Positions 17,554-25,829 are shown, numbered from the stretch's first letter. The stretch is 64,000 bases of DNA from Paenibacillus sp. JJ-223 (GCF_927798175.1 NZ_CAKMMP010000014.1:62001-126000), one strand, 5' to 3'. Numbers and translations: made by a program. The notes: generated by a model from the sequence alone, not told the origin.

Positions 17554-17576
17554 AAAAAAAGCAGGCTATGCCTGCA
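17554..17576 (-). terminator. Terminator after mtrB
   Basis: A 6-bp stem, GCAGGC and GCCTGC, with a 3-base loop is followed on the minus strand by seven T residues. It lies about 120 bases beyond the mtrB stop, so mtrB is probably monocistronic. Confidence 0.75.
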
Positions 17577-17696
17577 ATTTTCATCATTTTTGAAAGGTCA
17601 GAACTCCATCGTTCAGGTCGCTGAGCATACAAGGAAAACATGATGCATACCTGTGTCGATCCTTTGGAAAATCAGGATCTTAATACGCTTCTGTCA

Positions 17697-17918
17697 TTAC
17701 TCGGACTGAAGCTCGCCATGCTTGGTGATCAACGTGGCTTTGCCGCGGATTTTAATCGCCGAGGTATGGTTCGTGAACTGGGCAATCATGACCTCACCCT
17801 TGTCCAACTTCTCGGTGTGGTGGAAACGCGTGTCCTGTCCACGGGTCAACCCGATGACCTGCACGCCGTTCTCCTCTGCCTTGATAACGATATAATCACT
17901 ACCGGTTGGATGGTCCAT
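17697..17918 (-). CDS. mtrB: TRAP, trp RNA-binding attenuation protein
   Basis: Tryptophan-activated 11-mer ring that wraps GAG/UAG repeats in trp leader RNA and causes termination or blocks translation. The 73-residue length and numbering match B. subtilis TRAP. Thr25 lies in GLTRGQDTRFHH and His51-Thr52-Ser53 form part of the tryptophan pocket. Lys37 (TEKLDKGE), Lys56 and Arg58 (SAIKIRG) are the RNA-binding KKR set, all present. The ATG at 17918 is preceded by GAGAGGGGA; the longer frame adds unrelated residues. In B. subtilis mtrB follows folE, but here it stands alone with its own promoter. Its likely target is the trp leader at 8011-8071. Confidence 0.95.
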   Translation of the reverse strand: MDHPTGSDYIVIKAEENGVQVIGLTRGQDTRFHHTEKLDKGEVMIAQFTNHTSAIKIRGKATLITKHGELQSE

Positions 17919-17955
17919 GGCGTAACGTCCCCTCTCTCCTGGTTCAATAGCGTTA

Positions 17956-17984
17956 ATGATGGGCAACAACGATTCATTTGTCAA
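17956..17984 (-). promoter_or_regulatory. SigA promoter of mtrB
   Basis: TTGACA (17984-17979), 17-base spacer, CATCAT (17961-17956), about 38 bases before the mtrB ATG. This supports independent transcription of mtrB. Confidence 0.7.
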
Positions 17985-18084
17985 CCCGTTGCTTGCCTTT
18001 CTGGAATCTCGTCGTTTTGGAGCGATGCAATTCTCCCCCCAAGGGCATACTACGATCAGCCTCAAAGGGAAAGGAGCAAACGAC

Positions 18085-18240
18085 ATGAAATATGACCCTG
18101 CACCGCTTTCGGAAGAACATGTTCACAAGCTTCGGGAGCTGGAGCGGCAATTCACCGAAGTTACTGGCGAACCGCTGGTTCTGGTAGCTTATGCTCCGCA
18201 AGCCGAAGACAAAAGCAAGCTCCCCGATTCAGGCCGCTGA
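18085..18240 (+). CDS. 51-residue hypothetical protein, opposite strand
   Basis: Starts MKYDPAPLSEEHVHKLRELE and ends SGR. The central stretch is amphipathic helix followed by a short strand (EPLVLVAYAP). The ATG has a perfect AAAGGAG 8 bases upstream, and the frame ends just before a bidirectional terminator shared with hbs. It is transcribed away from mtrB from the same intergenic region. I do not recognise the family. Translation is well supported by the ribosome site; function is unknown. Confidence 0.7.
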   Translation: MKYDPAPLSEEHVHKLRELERQFTEVTGEPLVLVAYAPQAEDKSKLPDSGR

Positions 18241-18272
18241 AGGCTCTGCGCGGACGGATTCAAAGGCAAAAG

Positions 18273-18302
18273 AAAAGGCCGTGAACAAGTCACGGTCTTT
18301 TT
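18273..18302. terminator. Bidirectional terminator between the 51-aa gene and hbs
   Basis: An 8-bp stem, GGCCGTGA and TCACGGTC (one G-T pair), with a 5-base loop has A residues on the left and T residues on the right, so it can end both the plus-strand small gene and the minus-strand hbs transcript. Confidence 0.85.
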
Positions 18303-18328
18303 GCTGGCATATGGAATATGTAGAAATC

Positions 18329-18601
18329 TTATTTAATTCCGTCTTTGAGCGCTTTGCCTGGTTTGAACGCAGGAATTTTGCTCGCAGGAATTTCGATTTC
18401 TTCCCCCGTTTGCGGGTTGCGTCCTTTACGTGCAGAACGCTCGCGCACTTCGAAGTTCCCGAAGCCCACCAATTGCACCTTGTCTCCGTTCTGCAAAGCC
18501 TCGGAGATCGCTTCGAATACGGCATCAACCGCTTTCGTTACATCCTTTTTGGACAATTCAGTCGCTTCGGCCACGTGGTTAATCAGGTCCGATTTATTCA
18601 T
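18329..18601 (-). CDS. hbs: DNA-binding protein HU
   Basis: Small histone-like nucleoid protein of 90 residues that bends DNA as a homodimer. Seen: MNKSDLINHVAEATELSKKD, VQLVGFGNFEVRERSARKGRNPQTG (the DNA-contact arm, about residues 44-68) and the C-terminal PAFKPGKALKD. The ATG at 18601 has AGGAGGTG 7 bases upstream. A near-consensus promoter precedes it and a terminator follows, so it is a short, strongly expressed unit. Confidence 0.98.
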   Translation of the reverse strand: MNKSDLINHVAEATELSKKDVTKAVDAVFEAISEALQNGDKVQLVGFGNFEVRERSARKGRNPQTGEEIEIPASKIPAFKPGKALKDGIK

Positions 18602-18660
18602 TATTTTCACCTCCTGGATCAATATCCTGAATGTTATACTGTGTTTCCGTTTTATAGCGA

Positions 18661-18689
18661 AATATACGTTCATCCGCAAAAAATGTCAA
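18661..18689 (-). promoter_or_regulatory. Strong SigA promoter of hbs
   Basis: Perfect TTGACA (18689-18684), 17-base spacer, TATATT (18666-18661), about 60 bases before the hbs ATG. Confidence 0.9.
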
Positions 18690-18817
18690 TCCCATCTCTG
18701 CTTCACAAACGAAAATCTGCGCTTCCGGTAGACAGTCATTTCCGGCAATGAGATCGCCTGAAATCAATCATTTCAGGCGCCGAACAAATTTTATACTAAT
18801 ACAGACAGCCCACAATT

Positions 18818-19804
18818 TCAAGTGCGGTTGCGGTTCAGTACGTAAAATGTAACAGCCAAAGCCAGCACGAGTACGCCGCCTTTGACGATATCGTGAGCAA
18901 AATACTGCACGTTCATCATGGTCAAACCGTTGACCAGCACGCCAATCAGCACCGAACCGATAAATGTACCAATGACATTGGGTTTGCCGGCTCCGAATAC
19001 CGAAAAACCGACAAATACGGCAGCTACGGATTCCATCAGCAGCGGCGAACCGGCATCGATCTGGCCCGACCCTACCTTGGAAGCGTACAGAATACCGCCA
19101 ATCGCGGCAAACACGCCGGCTGCCACATAAGCAAGCGTCCTCACCTTTTTCACTTTGATGCCCGAAAGTCTGGCCGCTTCTTCATTGCCGCCCGTCACAT
19201 ACATCTGCCGTCCATACTTGGTATACGTCAGGAAAATGTGCACGCCAACCACCGCGATGATCAGCAGAATGACCGATATCGGCATGCCGAGCCATTTGCC
19301 CTGCCCAAGCTGCAGGAAAGTCGGATCCATCTCGCCTGCAGCCTTGCTGCCGTCGGGGAACTGCATATGATTATAAATGGTATACCCCTGAGCATACGTC
19401 TTGTGAATGCCGCCGATGATATACATCATGGCCAGCGTGGCGAGCAAGTCCGGGATGCGCAGTTTTACAATCAATAGTGCATTCAGCAGTCCGATTATCG
19501 CCCCAAGCACCAGCGGGACAATGATAACGACCGCGAGCGGCTGTTGATACCAAATCATGAGCGAGGCCGTGACTACCGTCGTCAATGAAACTGTAGCGCC
19601 TACGGACAGATCAAAACCGTCCACAATGAGAGATAAGGTTACGCCGATCGCAACAAAGGTTACGATTGAGATGGAACCTAAAATATCCGTCATATTGCTG
19701 TACGTAAAAAAATAAGGCAGGCGTATGCCAAAAAAGGCTATAACCGCAATAATAACGATAATCGCTCCGTATCGGAACGCGAAATCCATAGTTTTATCCT
19801 TCAT
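18818..19804 (-). CDS. Sugar ABC transporter permease (RbsC type)
   Basis: Integral-membrane permease of 328 residues with about 8-10 hydrophobic segments. The family signature GVTLSLIVDGFDLSVGATVSL lies near residues 55-75, and the cytoplasmic-loop motif TGGNEEAARLSGIKVKKVR, which couples to the ATPase, near residues 205-223. It is the last gene of a binding protein-ATPase-permease set and overlaps the ATPase 3' end by 11 bases. The family carries ribose, other simple sugars or autoinducers; the substrate cannot be read from the sequence. Confidence 0.9.
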   Translation of the reverse strand: MKDKTMDFAFRYGAIIVIIAVIAFFGIRLPYFFTYSNMTDILGSISIVTFVAIGVTLSLIVDGFDLSVGATVSLTTVVTASLMIWYQQPLAVVIIVPLVLGAIIGLLNALLIVKLRIPDLLATLAMMYIIGGIHKTYAQGYTIYNHMQFPDGSKAAGEMDPTFLQLGQGKWLGMPISVILLIIAVVGVHIFLTYTKYGRQMYVTGGNEEAARLSGIKVKKVRTLAYVAAGVFAAIGGILYASKVGSGQIDAGSPLLMESVAAVFVGFSVFGAGKPNVIGTFIGSVLIGVLVNGLTMMNVQYFAHDIVKGGVLVLALAVTFYVLNRNRT

Positions 19805-21317
19805 GTCGCACCTCTTGTCCACCGCTTGCGTAATATAGCAGTTGTTCTTGATTGGCTTCTCCCCGCTTGAAATGCTTCACGATCGTTCCTTCGCACATGA
19901 CGGCGATGGTATCTCCGATGCCCAGCCCTTCGTCCAACTCGCAGGTAAAATAAATGATGGCTTTGCCGGCTTGCGCCAGTTCGTTGATCAACTTGAAAAT
20001 ATCGCTTTTGGCGCCGATGTCCACGCCTTTGGTCGGCTCGTCGAAGACGAACACTTCCGCATCCGTATTCAGCCATTTGCCGATCGCTACCTTCTGCTGA
20101 TTGCCGCCGCTTAAATATTTGACCTCCTGGCGCACCGAAGCCGTTTTGATGCCAAGCTGAGCCACCAGGGATTCCGCATTTGCCCGTTCCTGCTTCCGGC
20201 TTACAAAACCCAATGTGCTAAGACGACCAAGCAAGGGCAAGCTCAAATTCCGTTCCACATTTTCATGGATCAGGATGCCCTGCTTGCGGCGTTCCTCGGG
20301 AACGGAAACGATCCCTGACGCCGCTGCGTCAGCAGGCTGTGATAATCGCAGCTTTCGCCCATCCAAAAAGATTTCGCCTGCCTCGAGCTTGTCCGCTCCG
20401 ATAAGCAGCCTCGAACACTCCGTTTTACCGGCTCCGACCAGGCCGACGACAGCAAGCACTTCACCCCTTCGGACCGAAAGGTCCACCCCTTTAACTTTGA
20501 GGCCTCGACGCAATCCTCTGGCCTCCAACAGCACTTCTCCCAGCGGCACTTCCGTTTTGGGAAATTCCTCGTCAAAGGTTTTGCCCAGCATTTGCCCCAC
20601 CAGGTCGTGAATCGTCACCTCCTGCGCATTGCCTGTGAACACATGCTGCCCGTCCCGCATGACCGTTACACGGTCACAGTGAGCGGTAACCTCGACCAAT
20701 CGGTGCGTAATGAAAATGCAGGCGACACCGCGATCCTTCAAATGATGCACGATCCGGAAAAACGCATCCGTCTCTTCTTGGCTGAGCGGGGCTGTCGGTT
20801 CGTCAAAAATAATGACTTTGGCGTCCTGAACCAAAATTCTCGCCAGCAAAATCATCTGTTTTTCCGCAAGCGTGAGCTCGGCTACTTTTTTGTGCAAATC
20901 GATGCTTGCCCCAAGCTGTTTCAAAACTTCCCCGGCCCGCTGCTGCTGCTTTCGCGGACTGCTCCACCACCCCCGCGAAGAGGATGCCAACTGATCCAGC
21001 ATAATATTCTCCGCGGCAGTCAACTGAGGCACCAGCGCGGCATCGACCTCTTGATACACGCAGTGGATTCCGTTTGCCTTGGCATCGCCTGGCGAAGTCA
21101 GCCGAAGACGTTGCCCATTCAGCGTGATCGAACCGCGATCCATCTGGTACGCGCCGGACAACATTTTCATCAGCGTGCTTTTTCCGGCTCCGTTGGCGCC
21201 AAGCAATGCATGGATTTCCCCGCCCCGGACGGAAAAATCAACGTCCTTCAGCGCAGGCACGCCCGCAAATTGCTTGCTGACCTGTTCCATTTGAAGCAAA
21301 ATTGGCGCATCTGTCAT
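19794..21317 (-). CDS. Sugar ABC transporter ATP-binding protein (RbsA type, two ABC domains)
   Basis: 507 residues containing two fused nucleotide-binding domains. Domain 1 has Walker A GANGAGKST near residues 43-51, a degenerate signature LTLAEKQMI and Walker B VIIFDEPT. Domain 2 has a divergent P-loop GLVGAGKTE and a full signature LSGGNQQKVAIGKWL with VFVFDEPTKGVDIG. This asymmetry is usual for RbsA/MglA proteins. The ATG at 21317 follows AGGAGG by 9 bases; the longer frame is not supported. It lies between the binding protein and the permease. Confidence 0.93.
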   Translation of the reverse strand: MTDAPILLQMEQVSKQFAGVPALKDVDFSVRGGEIHALLGANGAGKSTLMKMLSGAYQMDRGSITLNGQRLRLTSPGDAKANGIHCVYQEVDAALVPQLTAAENIMLDQLASSSRGWWSSPRKQQQRAGEVLKQLGASIDLHKKVAELTLAEKQMILLARILVQDAKVIIFDEPTAPLSQEETDAFFRIVHHLKDRGVACIFITHRLVEVTAHCDRVTVMRDGQHVFTGNAQEVTIHDLVGQMLGKTFDEEFPKTEVPLGEVLLEARGLRRGLKVKGVDLSVRRGEVLAVVGLVGAGKTECSRLLIGADKLEAGEIFLDGRKLRLSQPADAAASGIVSVPEERRKQGILIHENVERNLSLPLLGRLSTLGFVSRKQERANAESLVAQLGIKTASVRQEVKYLSGGNQQKVAIGKWLNTDAEVFVFDEPTKGVDIGAKSDIFKLINELAQAGKAIIYFTCELDEGLGIGDTIAVMCEGTIVKHFKRGEANQEQLLYYASGGQEVRHEG

Positions 21318-21406
21318 GATGCTTAACCTCCTATCGCCTATGGCTCCCATAAGGAGTCTTTCTTTATTGTGAATTTTTCATCTATTGAACTTGTCATATA
21401 TGATTG

Positions 21407-21430
21407 AAAAAAACGCGCCTTGCGGCGCGC
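21407..21430 (-). terminator. Intercistronic terminator after the binding-protein gene
   Basis: A 6-bp GC-only stem (CGCGCC and GGCGCG) is followed by seven T residues on the minus strand, 16 bases beyond the binding-protein stop. It probably lets the binding protein be made in excess over the ATPase and permease, a common arrangement. Confidence 0.8.
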
Positions 21431-21445
21431 TCCTGTTACGCTGCT

Positions 21446-22543
21446 TTATTTCGCAGTGATGCCATATTCCTTCATCCAGTCCTTGATGCCCTGCGTGCTT
21501 CCGCCCCAGCCCTCCACGTATTCGGACAGCTCCGAAGTAGAGATTTGCTGATCAGGCAGCGCATCACGCTGCACATACACGGGATTCAGCACGACCTTGT
21601 CCTCGGTCTCGTCCCCGTTCAGCTTCTGGTAGGCGTAACGGACCTGGACGCGCCCGATGTCTGTCGGGTCTACGGCCGCGGAGGCCACCCAAGGATTTTT
21701 CGGATCCTGAATCATTTGCAAATCCTCGTCGCTCATATCGATGCCGTATACTTTAATTTCGTCGCGGCCTGCTTGCTGGATCGCACGTGCCGCTCCTTTG
21801 GCAAACTCATCCCAAGCGGCCCATACCGCCGTGATCTCGCCTTTAGGATATTGTTTCAGAATGGCTTCCATTTTGGCCTGCGTATCCAGCGCCGGGTTTT
21901 GCGCGGAACCAAACGTTGCGATTTCCTTGATATCCGGATTCGCTTCCATGAATGTTCCGTATGCCAGCTGGCGCCGCTCCATTGGCGCAAATCCCGCCAC
22001 CCAAACTTTAACGATGTTCCCCTGGCCGTTGATATCCTTCTTCATCTGTTCCAGCGTCAGCTCGGCCATTTTTTGGTCATCCTGGGACATTACCGTGGCA
22101 CCAGGGACGTTGATGTCTGCATCAAAAACGACGATCGGAATGTTTTGTTCCACTGCCTTTTTGACGCCGGGTTCCAACAACGCATCGCCATGGTCTGTCA
22201 GGATGGCATCGAATTTCTGATTGATGGCGCTGTCCAGCAGCGAGACCATTTTCGCTTTGTCGTTATCCGCCACGAACGTGGTCAGCTCGCCGCCGAATTT
22301 CTCGATTTCTTCCTTCACGCCCTGTACGTATTGCTGCGAAAAGGTTCCCGTATTAAACTCCATGATCAGTGCGATGCGTTTCCCGCTTAACGGCCCCGTA
22401 ACCGCTTCGGTTTGAGGCTTGTCCCCTTCAGTCCCAGACGCTGTGGTCGAAGCCGGTTCTTTTTTGATTCCGCATGCGGATAGAGCCAGTGCAAGCACCA
22501 ATACAAGCCCGAACCATGCCCATTTTACCGTTTTCGTTTTCAT
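21446..22543 (-). CDS. Sugar-binding lipoprotein of an ABC transporter
   Basis: Periplasmic-binding-protein-like type I (RbsB superfamily), 365 residues. The N-terminus is a lipoprotein signal with the lipobox ALSACG (Cys24) after a hydrophobic run. The mature part starts with a linker and GKRIALIMEFNTGTFSQQYV, then alternates as in RbsB-like domains, with IVVFDADIN near residues 134-142 and AVWAAWDEFAKGA. It is the first gene of the transporter set, behind a SigA promoter and a palindrome at 22572-22587. The ligand is not identifiable; ribose-like sugars are the default guess. Confidence 0.9.
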   Translation of the reverse strand: MKTKTVKWAWFGLVLVLALALSACGIKKEPASTTASGTEGDKPQTEAVTGPLSGKRIALIMEFNTGTFSQQYVQGVKEEIEKFGGELTTFVADNDKAKMVSLLDSAINQKFDAILTDHGDALLEPGVKKAVEQNIPIVVFDADINVPGATVMSQDDQKMAELTLEQMKKDINGQGNIVKVWVAGFAPMERRQLAYGTFMEANPDIKEIATFGSAQNPALDTQAKMEAILKQYPKGEITAVWAAWDEFAKGAARAIQQAGRDEIKVYGIDMSDEDLQMIQDPKNPWVASAAVDPTDIGRVQVRYAYQKLNGDETEDKVVLNPVYVQRDALPDQQISTSELSEYVEGWGGSTQGIKDWMKEYGITAK

Positions 22544-22571
22544 GTCTATATCCCCCTGTTCTCACTCGCTG

Positions 22572-22587
22572 TGTGACCTGGATCACA
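22572..22587. promoter_or_regulatory. CRP/FNR-type palindrome upstream of the sugar transporter
   Basis: Perfect TGTGA-N6-TCACA inverted repeat. It is centred about 14 bases after the predicted transcription start and about 37 bases before the binding-protein ATG. In that position a bound regulator would be expected to repress. The consensus is that of the CRP/FNR superfamily, which in bacilli includes Fnr. Confidence 0.55.
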
Positions 22588-22600
22588 ATAGTTGAGTATT

Positions 22601-22629
22601 AATATAACGACTAATTCCAAGCATGTAAA
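22601..22629 (-). promoter_or_regulatory. SigA promoter of the sugar transporter operon
   Basis: TTTACA (22629-22624), 17-base spacer, TATATT (22606-22601), about 58 bases before the binding-protein ATG. Confidence 0.8.
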
Positions 22630-22721
22630 TAGGTTTTAGTAATTTAAAGCTAGAAACCACTACATTTTTTCTTTTCACACTCTTTCATATCCAGTACAAC
22701 CAAAATCATGAAACGAACGAC

Positions 22722-22756
22722 AAAAAAGATCGCAAGGATCATCCTCGCGATCTTTT
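22722..22756. terminator. Terminator after spoIVA
   Basis: A long stem, AAAAGATCGC paired with GCGATCTTTT and extended by GGAT with ATCC, lies just after the spoIVA stop. A and T runs on both sides make it potentially bidirectional. Confidence 0.85.
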
Positions 22757-22760
22757 CGAC

Positions 22761-24239
22761 TTACAGTATGATGGCAATCAGTCCACCCGAGCCTTCGTTG
22801 ATGATACGGCCGAGCGTTTCCTGGAGCTTGTAGCGGGCATTGTCCGGCATCATGGCAATTTTGCCCTGGATCCCCTCCCGCACGATCGAATGCAGGGAAC
22901 GGCCAAACATGTCTGAATCCCATACCTTGATCGGATCGTTCTCGAAGTCCTGCATCAAATATCTGACGAGTTCCTCGCTCTGCTTCTCTGTACCGATAAT
23001 CGGCGCGAATTCGGACTCCACGTCGACGCGGATCATATGAATCGACGGAGCGGTCGCCTTCAAGCGAACGCCGAACTTCGTGCCTTGGCGGATCAGTTCC
23101 GGTTCATCCAGTGCCATCTCGGCGAGAGATGGCGCCGCAATGCCGTATCCGGTCGTTTTGACCATTTCGAGCGCTTCGGCGAAGCGATCGTATTCTCGCT
23201 TGGCATGGGTGAACTCCTGCATCAGCTGCAATAAATGGTCTTTGCCCCGGATTTCGATCCCGACGACTTCGTATAGGATTTGATCGTACAGCTCATCCGG
23301 AGCGTACAAGTCGATTTCCGCCACGCCCTGCCCCATGTTCATGCCGCTGAGGCCCGCACGGTCAATGAATTCATACTCCATGAATTGCGACACGACGCGG
23401 TCCACGTCCCGCAATCTGCGGATATCTTTGACGGTGTCGCGCACCGAGTTTTCATAGTTGCTGCGCAGCCAGTGGTTCTCATTCAGCACCATGACCCAGC
23501 TGGGAAGGTTCACGTTGACTTCATGCACCGGGAATTCGTACAACACTTCACGAAGAACTCCCGTGACATCATCCTCCGTCATCGTCGCCGCGCTGAGGGT
23601 CATGACCGGAATGTCGTACTTGGCCGCGAGCTCGGAACGCAGCTGCAGCGTTTCGTCGCTGCGAGGACGCGTCGAGTTGATGACCAGGACGAACGGTTTG
23701 CCCACTTCTTTCAGTTCGGCAATGACCCTTTCTTCGGACTCGACATAGGAACTGCGGGGAATTTCCGCAATCGTGCCGTCCGTAGTAACGACGACGCCAA
23801 GCGTCGAATGTTCCTGGATCACCTTGCGCGTGCCGATTTCGGCCGCTTCCTGGAACGGAATGGGCTCTTCGAACCAAGGCGTGGAGATCATTCTTGGCCC
23901 GTTTTCGTCTTCGTAACCTTTGGCCCCTTCCACAGCATATCCTACGCAGTCGACGAGCCGAACATTGACTTCCAGCCCTTCCGTCACCTTAATCTGAACC
24001 GCGTTATTCGGCACGAATTTAGGTTCGGTCGTCATGATCGTTTTACCCGCAGCGCTTTGAGGCAATTCATCCACTGCCCGTGCGCGATCCGCTTCATTCG
24101 TGATGTTGGGCAGTACGATCGTTTCCATGAAACGTTTGATAAATGTTGATTTCCCCGTCCGGACCGCGCCAACAACCCCGAGATAGATGTCCCCTCCGGT
24201 CCGCTCGGCAATGTCCTTAAAAATGTCCACTTTCTCCAA
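22761..24239 (-). CDS. spoIVA: Stage IV sporulation protein A (TTG start)
   Basis: Mother-cell ATPase that polymerises on the forespore surface as the coat basement layer. With the TTG at 24239 the product is 492 residues, the same as B. subtilis SpoIVA. Seen: Walker A GAVRTGKST (residues 24-32), TTEPKFVPNNAV, and the hydrophobic C-terminus GGLIAIIL that contacts SpoVM at the membrane. The TTG is favoured because GGGAGGGG lies about 6 bases upstream and LEKVDIFKDIAERTGG is the family N-terminus; the frame upstream is unrelated. A SigE-like promoter lies about 200 bases upstream. Confidence 0.97.
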   Translation of the reverse strand: MEKVDIFKDIAERTGGDIYLGVVGAVRTGKSTFIKRFMETIVLPNITNEADRARAVDELPQSAAGKTIMTTEPKFVPNNAVQIKVTEGLEVNVRLVDCVGYAVEGAKGYEDENGPRMISTPWFEEPIPFQEAAEIGTRKVIQEHSTLGVVVTTDGTIAEIPRSSYVESEERVIAELKEVGKPFVLVINSTRPRSDETLQLRSELAAKYDIPVMTLSAATMTEDDVTGVLREVLYEFPVHEVNVNLPSWVMVLNENHWLRSNYENSVRDTVKDIRRLRDVDRVVSQFMEYEFIDRAGLSGMNMGQGVAEIDLYAPDELYDQILYEVVGIEIRGKDHLLQLMQEFTHAKREYDRFAEALEMVKTTGYGIAAPSLAEMALDEPELIRQGTKFGVRLKATAPSIHMIRVDVESEFAPIIGTEKQSEELVRYLMQDFENDPIKVWDSDMFGRSLHSIVREGIQGKIAMMPDNARYKLQETLGRIINEGSGGLIAIIL

Positions 24240-24436
24240 TGAAATCCCCTCCCTAAAATACTCCGAAGGAAAAATGCTAAAGAGCATCCGCTTCGTTTTT
24301 TCAATCAGAAGACTGAAATCCCTGCAACGGTAGAGCCGCCTTTGTGAGTGCCCGGAAGTCGTCCGCCGCCGAACATTGCATTCTGATGAAACCGGTGAAA
24401 GCGGCGTTAACTCGTACATGCAATTGGACTAGTATC

Positions 24437-24465
24437 ATCTTATGTATCCGTATGCAGCAATATGA
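24437..24465 (-). promoter_or_regulatory. Candidate SigE promoter of spoIVA
   Basis: TCATATT (24465-24459), 14-base spacer, CATAAGAT (24444-24437), close to the SigE consensus. spoIVA is a SigE gene in B. subtilis. The resulting leader is about 190 bases. The 386-base gap between spoIVA and the lipoprotein gene holds only this promoter and the terminator at 24581-24613. Confidence 0.6.
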
Positions 24466-24580
24466 CGCGTTTTTTCATTTTTTGTCCAACCCCTTTTCGC
24501 GGGATTAAGGCCTCTTTTCGGAGTATGACGCCTTAATTTCAATCTACTTTATGAGACTGGTCGTGCTTTTATGCGAAATT

Positions 24581-24613
24581 AAAAAGAGATACCCCTAACA
24601 CAGGAATATCTCT
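24581..24613 (-). terminator. Terminator after the lipoprotein gene
   Basis: A 7-bp stem, AGAGATA and TATCTCT, encloses a 15-base loop and is followed on the minus strand by T residues, about 13 bases after the stop at 24626. Confidence 0.75.
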
Positions 24614-24625
24614 ATCAGAATTGAA

Positions 24626-25405
24626 TTATTCTATTAGTCTGGCAACAGGCGTATTATTCTCCCATACATAGGCTACCGATTTGACCGGAACAAAATAGGA
24701 ATGCTCCAACAGGACCTCCCGGGCGTCTTCGGTCTCCGCCGGAGCTTTGCCCTCTTTCTCCACGGCCTGCATAATGTCAAAGGCATAGTCCACGTATACA
24801 TTTCCCGCTTCATCCATGATGAACGGCAGCTCCTGACCGGAGTACACGCTGTTCAACTTCACTTCCGTTGTCTCAGGGCGCCCAGCCTTTTGCATATCCA
24901 CCGCAAACAGTCCGTCGTACAGTTCTTCTCCTCTCGGCAGCTCATTGTTATGCTGTGCCTTGTATCGGTCCACCATCCGCTGCACGTCATTCACCTTCTG
25001 CACGGTTTGCAGATCCATGACCTTGACTGCAGGCTCCGTTTCTTCGTTTTGAATCAAAAAGTAAGCGCTGCCGCCATTCTCAAACGCGGTCACCGGGATA
25101 TCTTCCAGATACCCTTGCTGCTTTAATTTGGATAAATCCACTCTGAATTTTTCATATTTCGGGGTGCTCATGTCCGCATTCAACATCGGGAGAACCCCCT
25201 GGTCCTGCTGAAAAGCCTCCACGGCATCCTGAATGCGGTTTACGCTTTCACGGTAAGCCGTTTTGGGCTCGGTAACAGCCTGGGAAGGGTACATGCATCC
25301 GCTCAAGGCAAAACCGCTCAGTATGAATAAAAGCATTGCAAAGGTCTGGCGCCCCAGACCTGACCTCCCATGACTCTTTGCATGTTTAATCCAATCGATG
25401 ATCAT
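24626..25405 (-). CDS. Hypothetical lipoprotein, YphF-like by position
   Basis: 259-residue predicted lipoprotein. The hydrophobic segment FAMLLFILSGFALSGC ends in a lipobox (LSGC, Cys near residue 37) followed by MYPSQAV. The rest is hydrophilic, mixed helix and strand, with no catalytic motif I recognise. The ATG at 25405 has a perfect GAGGAGG 6 bases upstream; the longer frame adds 24 unlikely residues. It lies directly upstream of spoIVA, as yphF does in B. subtilis, so it may be that family, but I assign it only by position and lipoprotein character. Confidence 0.8.
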   Translation of the reverse strand: MIIDWIKHAKSHGRSGLGRQTFAMLLFILSGFALSGCMYPSQAVTEPKTAYRESVNRIQDAVEAFQQDQGVLPMLNADMSTPKYEKFRVDLSKLKQQGYLEDIPVTAFENGGSAYFLIQNEETEPAVKVMDLQTVQKVNDVQRMVDRYKAQHNNELPRGEELYDGLFAVDMQKAGRPETTEVKLNSVYSGQELPFIMDEAGNVYVDYAFDIMQAVEKEGKAPAETEDAREVLLEHSYFVPVKSVAYVWENNTPVARLIE

Positions 25406-25467
25406 GTGCACCCTCCTCGAATCTGATGCATGGCTTCGTGTATGCCCCTCTTCAATAAGTGAGACGT

Positions 25468-25818
25468 TTACAACCAATCGTCTTCTCGCCTTTGCCGTTC
25501 CAATTGTTTGCGGATCGCTGCCTTCAGCGGATCTTCAGGTACATGTACTTCTACATCATGTCGCACTTTTGCCTGACATGCCAAACGCGTTCCCTGTTCC
25601 AGCAGCATTCCCAATTTTCGCTTCTCTGCATCAGCCGGAGGCTCAAGCCCCTTGAGCTGTTCTGCATCTACCCTCACTTTGCACATCAAGCATGCGGCTT
25701 TGCCGTCACAACGAGTCGTTATTTTTATGCCTGCACGTCGCGCCGCACTTAGCAGGTTCGTGCCGGATCTGACCCGAATGCTTTTGTTTTGAGGCAGAAA
25801 AGTAACCGTCTGATCCAT
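25468..25818 (-). CDS. 2Fe-2S ferredoxin, plant type
   Basis: 116 residues with the ferredoxin cysteine pattern C-x5-C-x2-C-x(34)-C: Cys37, Cys43, Cys46 (RCDGKAACLMCKV) and Cys81 (TRLACQAKV). The preceding SGTNLLSAARRAGIKI is the usual helix before the cluster loop. It acts as a one-electron carrier; the redox partner is not visible nearby. The ATG at 25818 follows GGGGGGAGACAT. It lies 11 bases after the nucleotidyltransferase-like gene and about 60 bases before the lipoprotein gene. Confidence 0.9.
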   Translation of the reverse strand: MDQTVTFLPQNKSIRVRSGTNLLSAARRAGIKITTRCDGKAACLMCKVRVDAEQLKGLEPPADAEKRKLGMLLEQGTRLACQAKVRHDVEVHVPEDPLKAAIRKQLERQRREDDWL

Positions 25819-25829
25819 ATGTCTCCCCC

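Noticed and set aside
18755..18779. Inverted repeat CGCCTGAAAT and ATTTCAGGCG after the permease gene, as a terminator
   Set aside because: The stem is good (about 10 bp) but no T run follows on the minus strand, so it was not listed as an intrinsic terminator. It could have another role.
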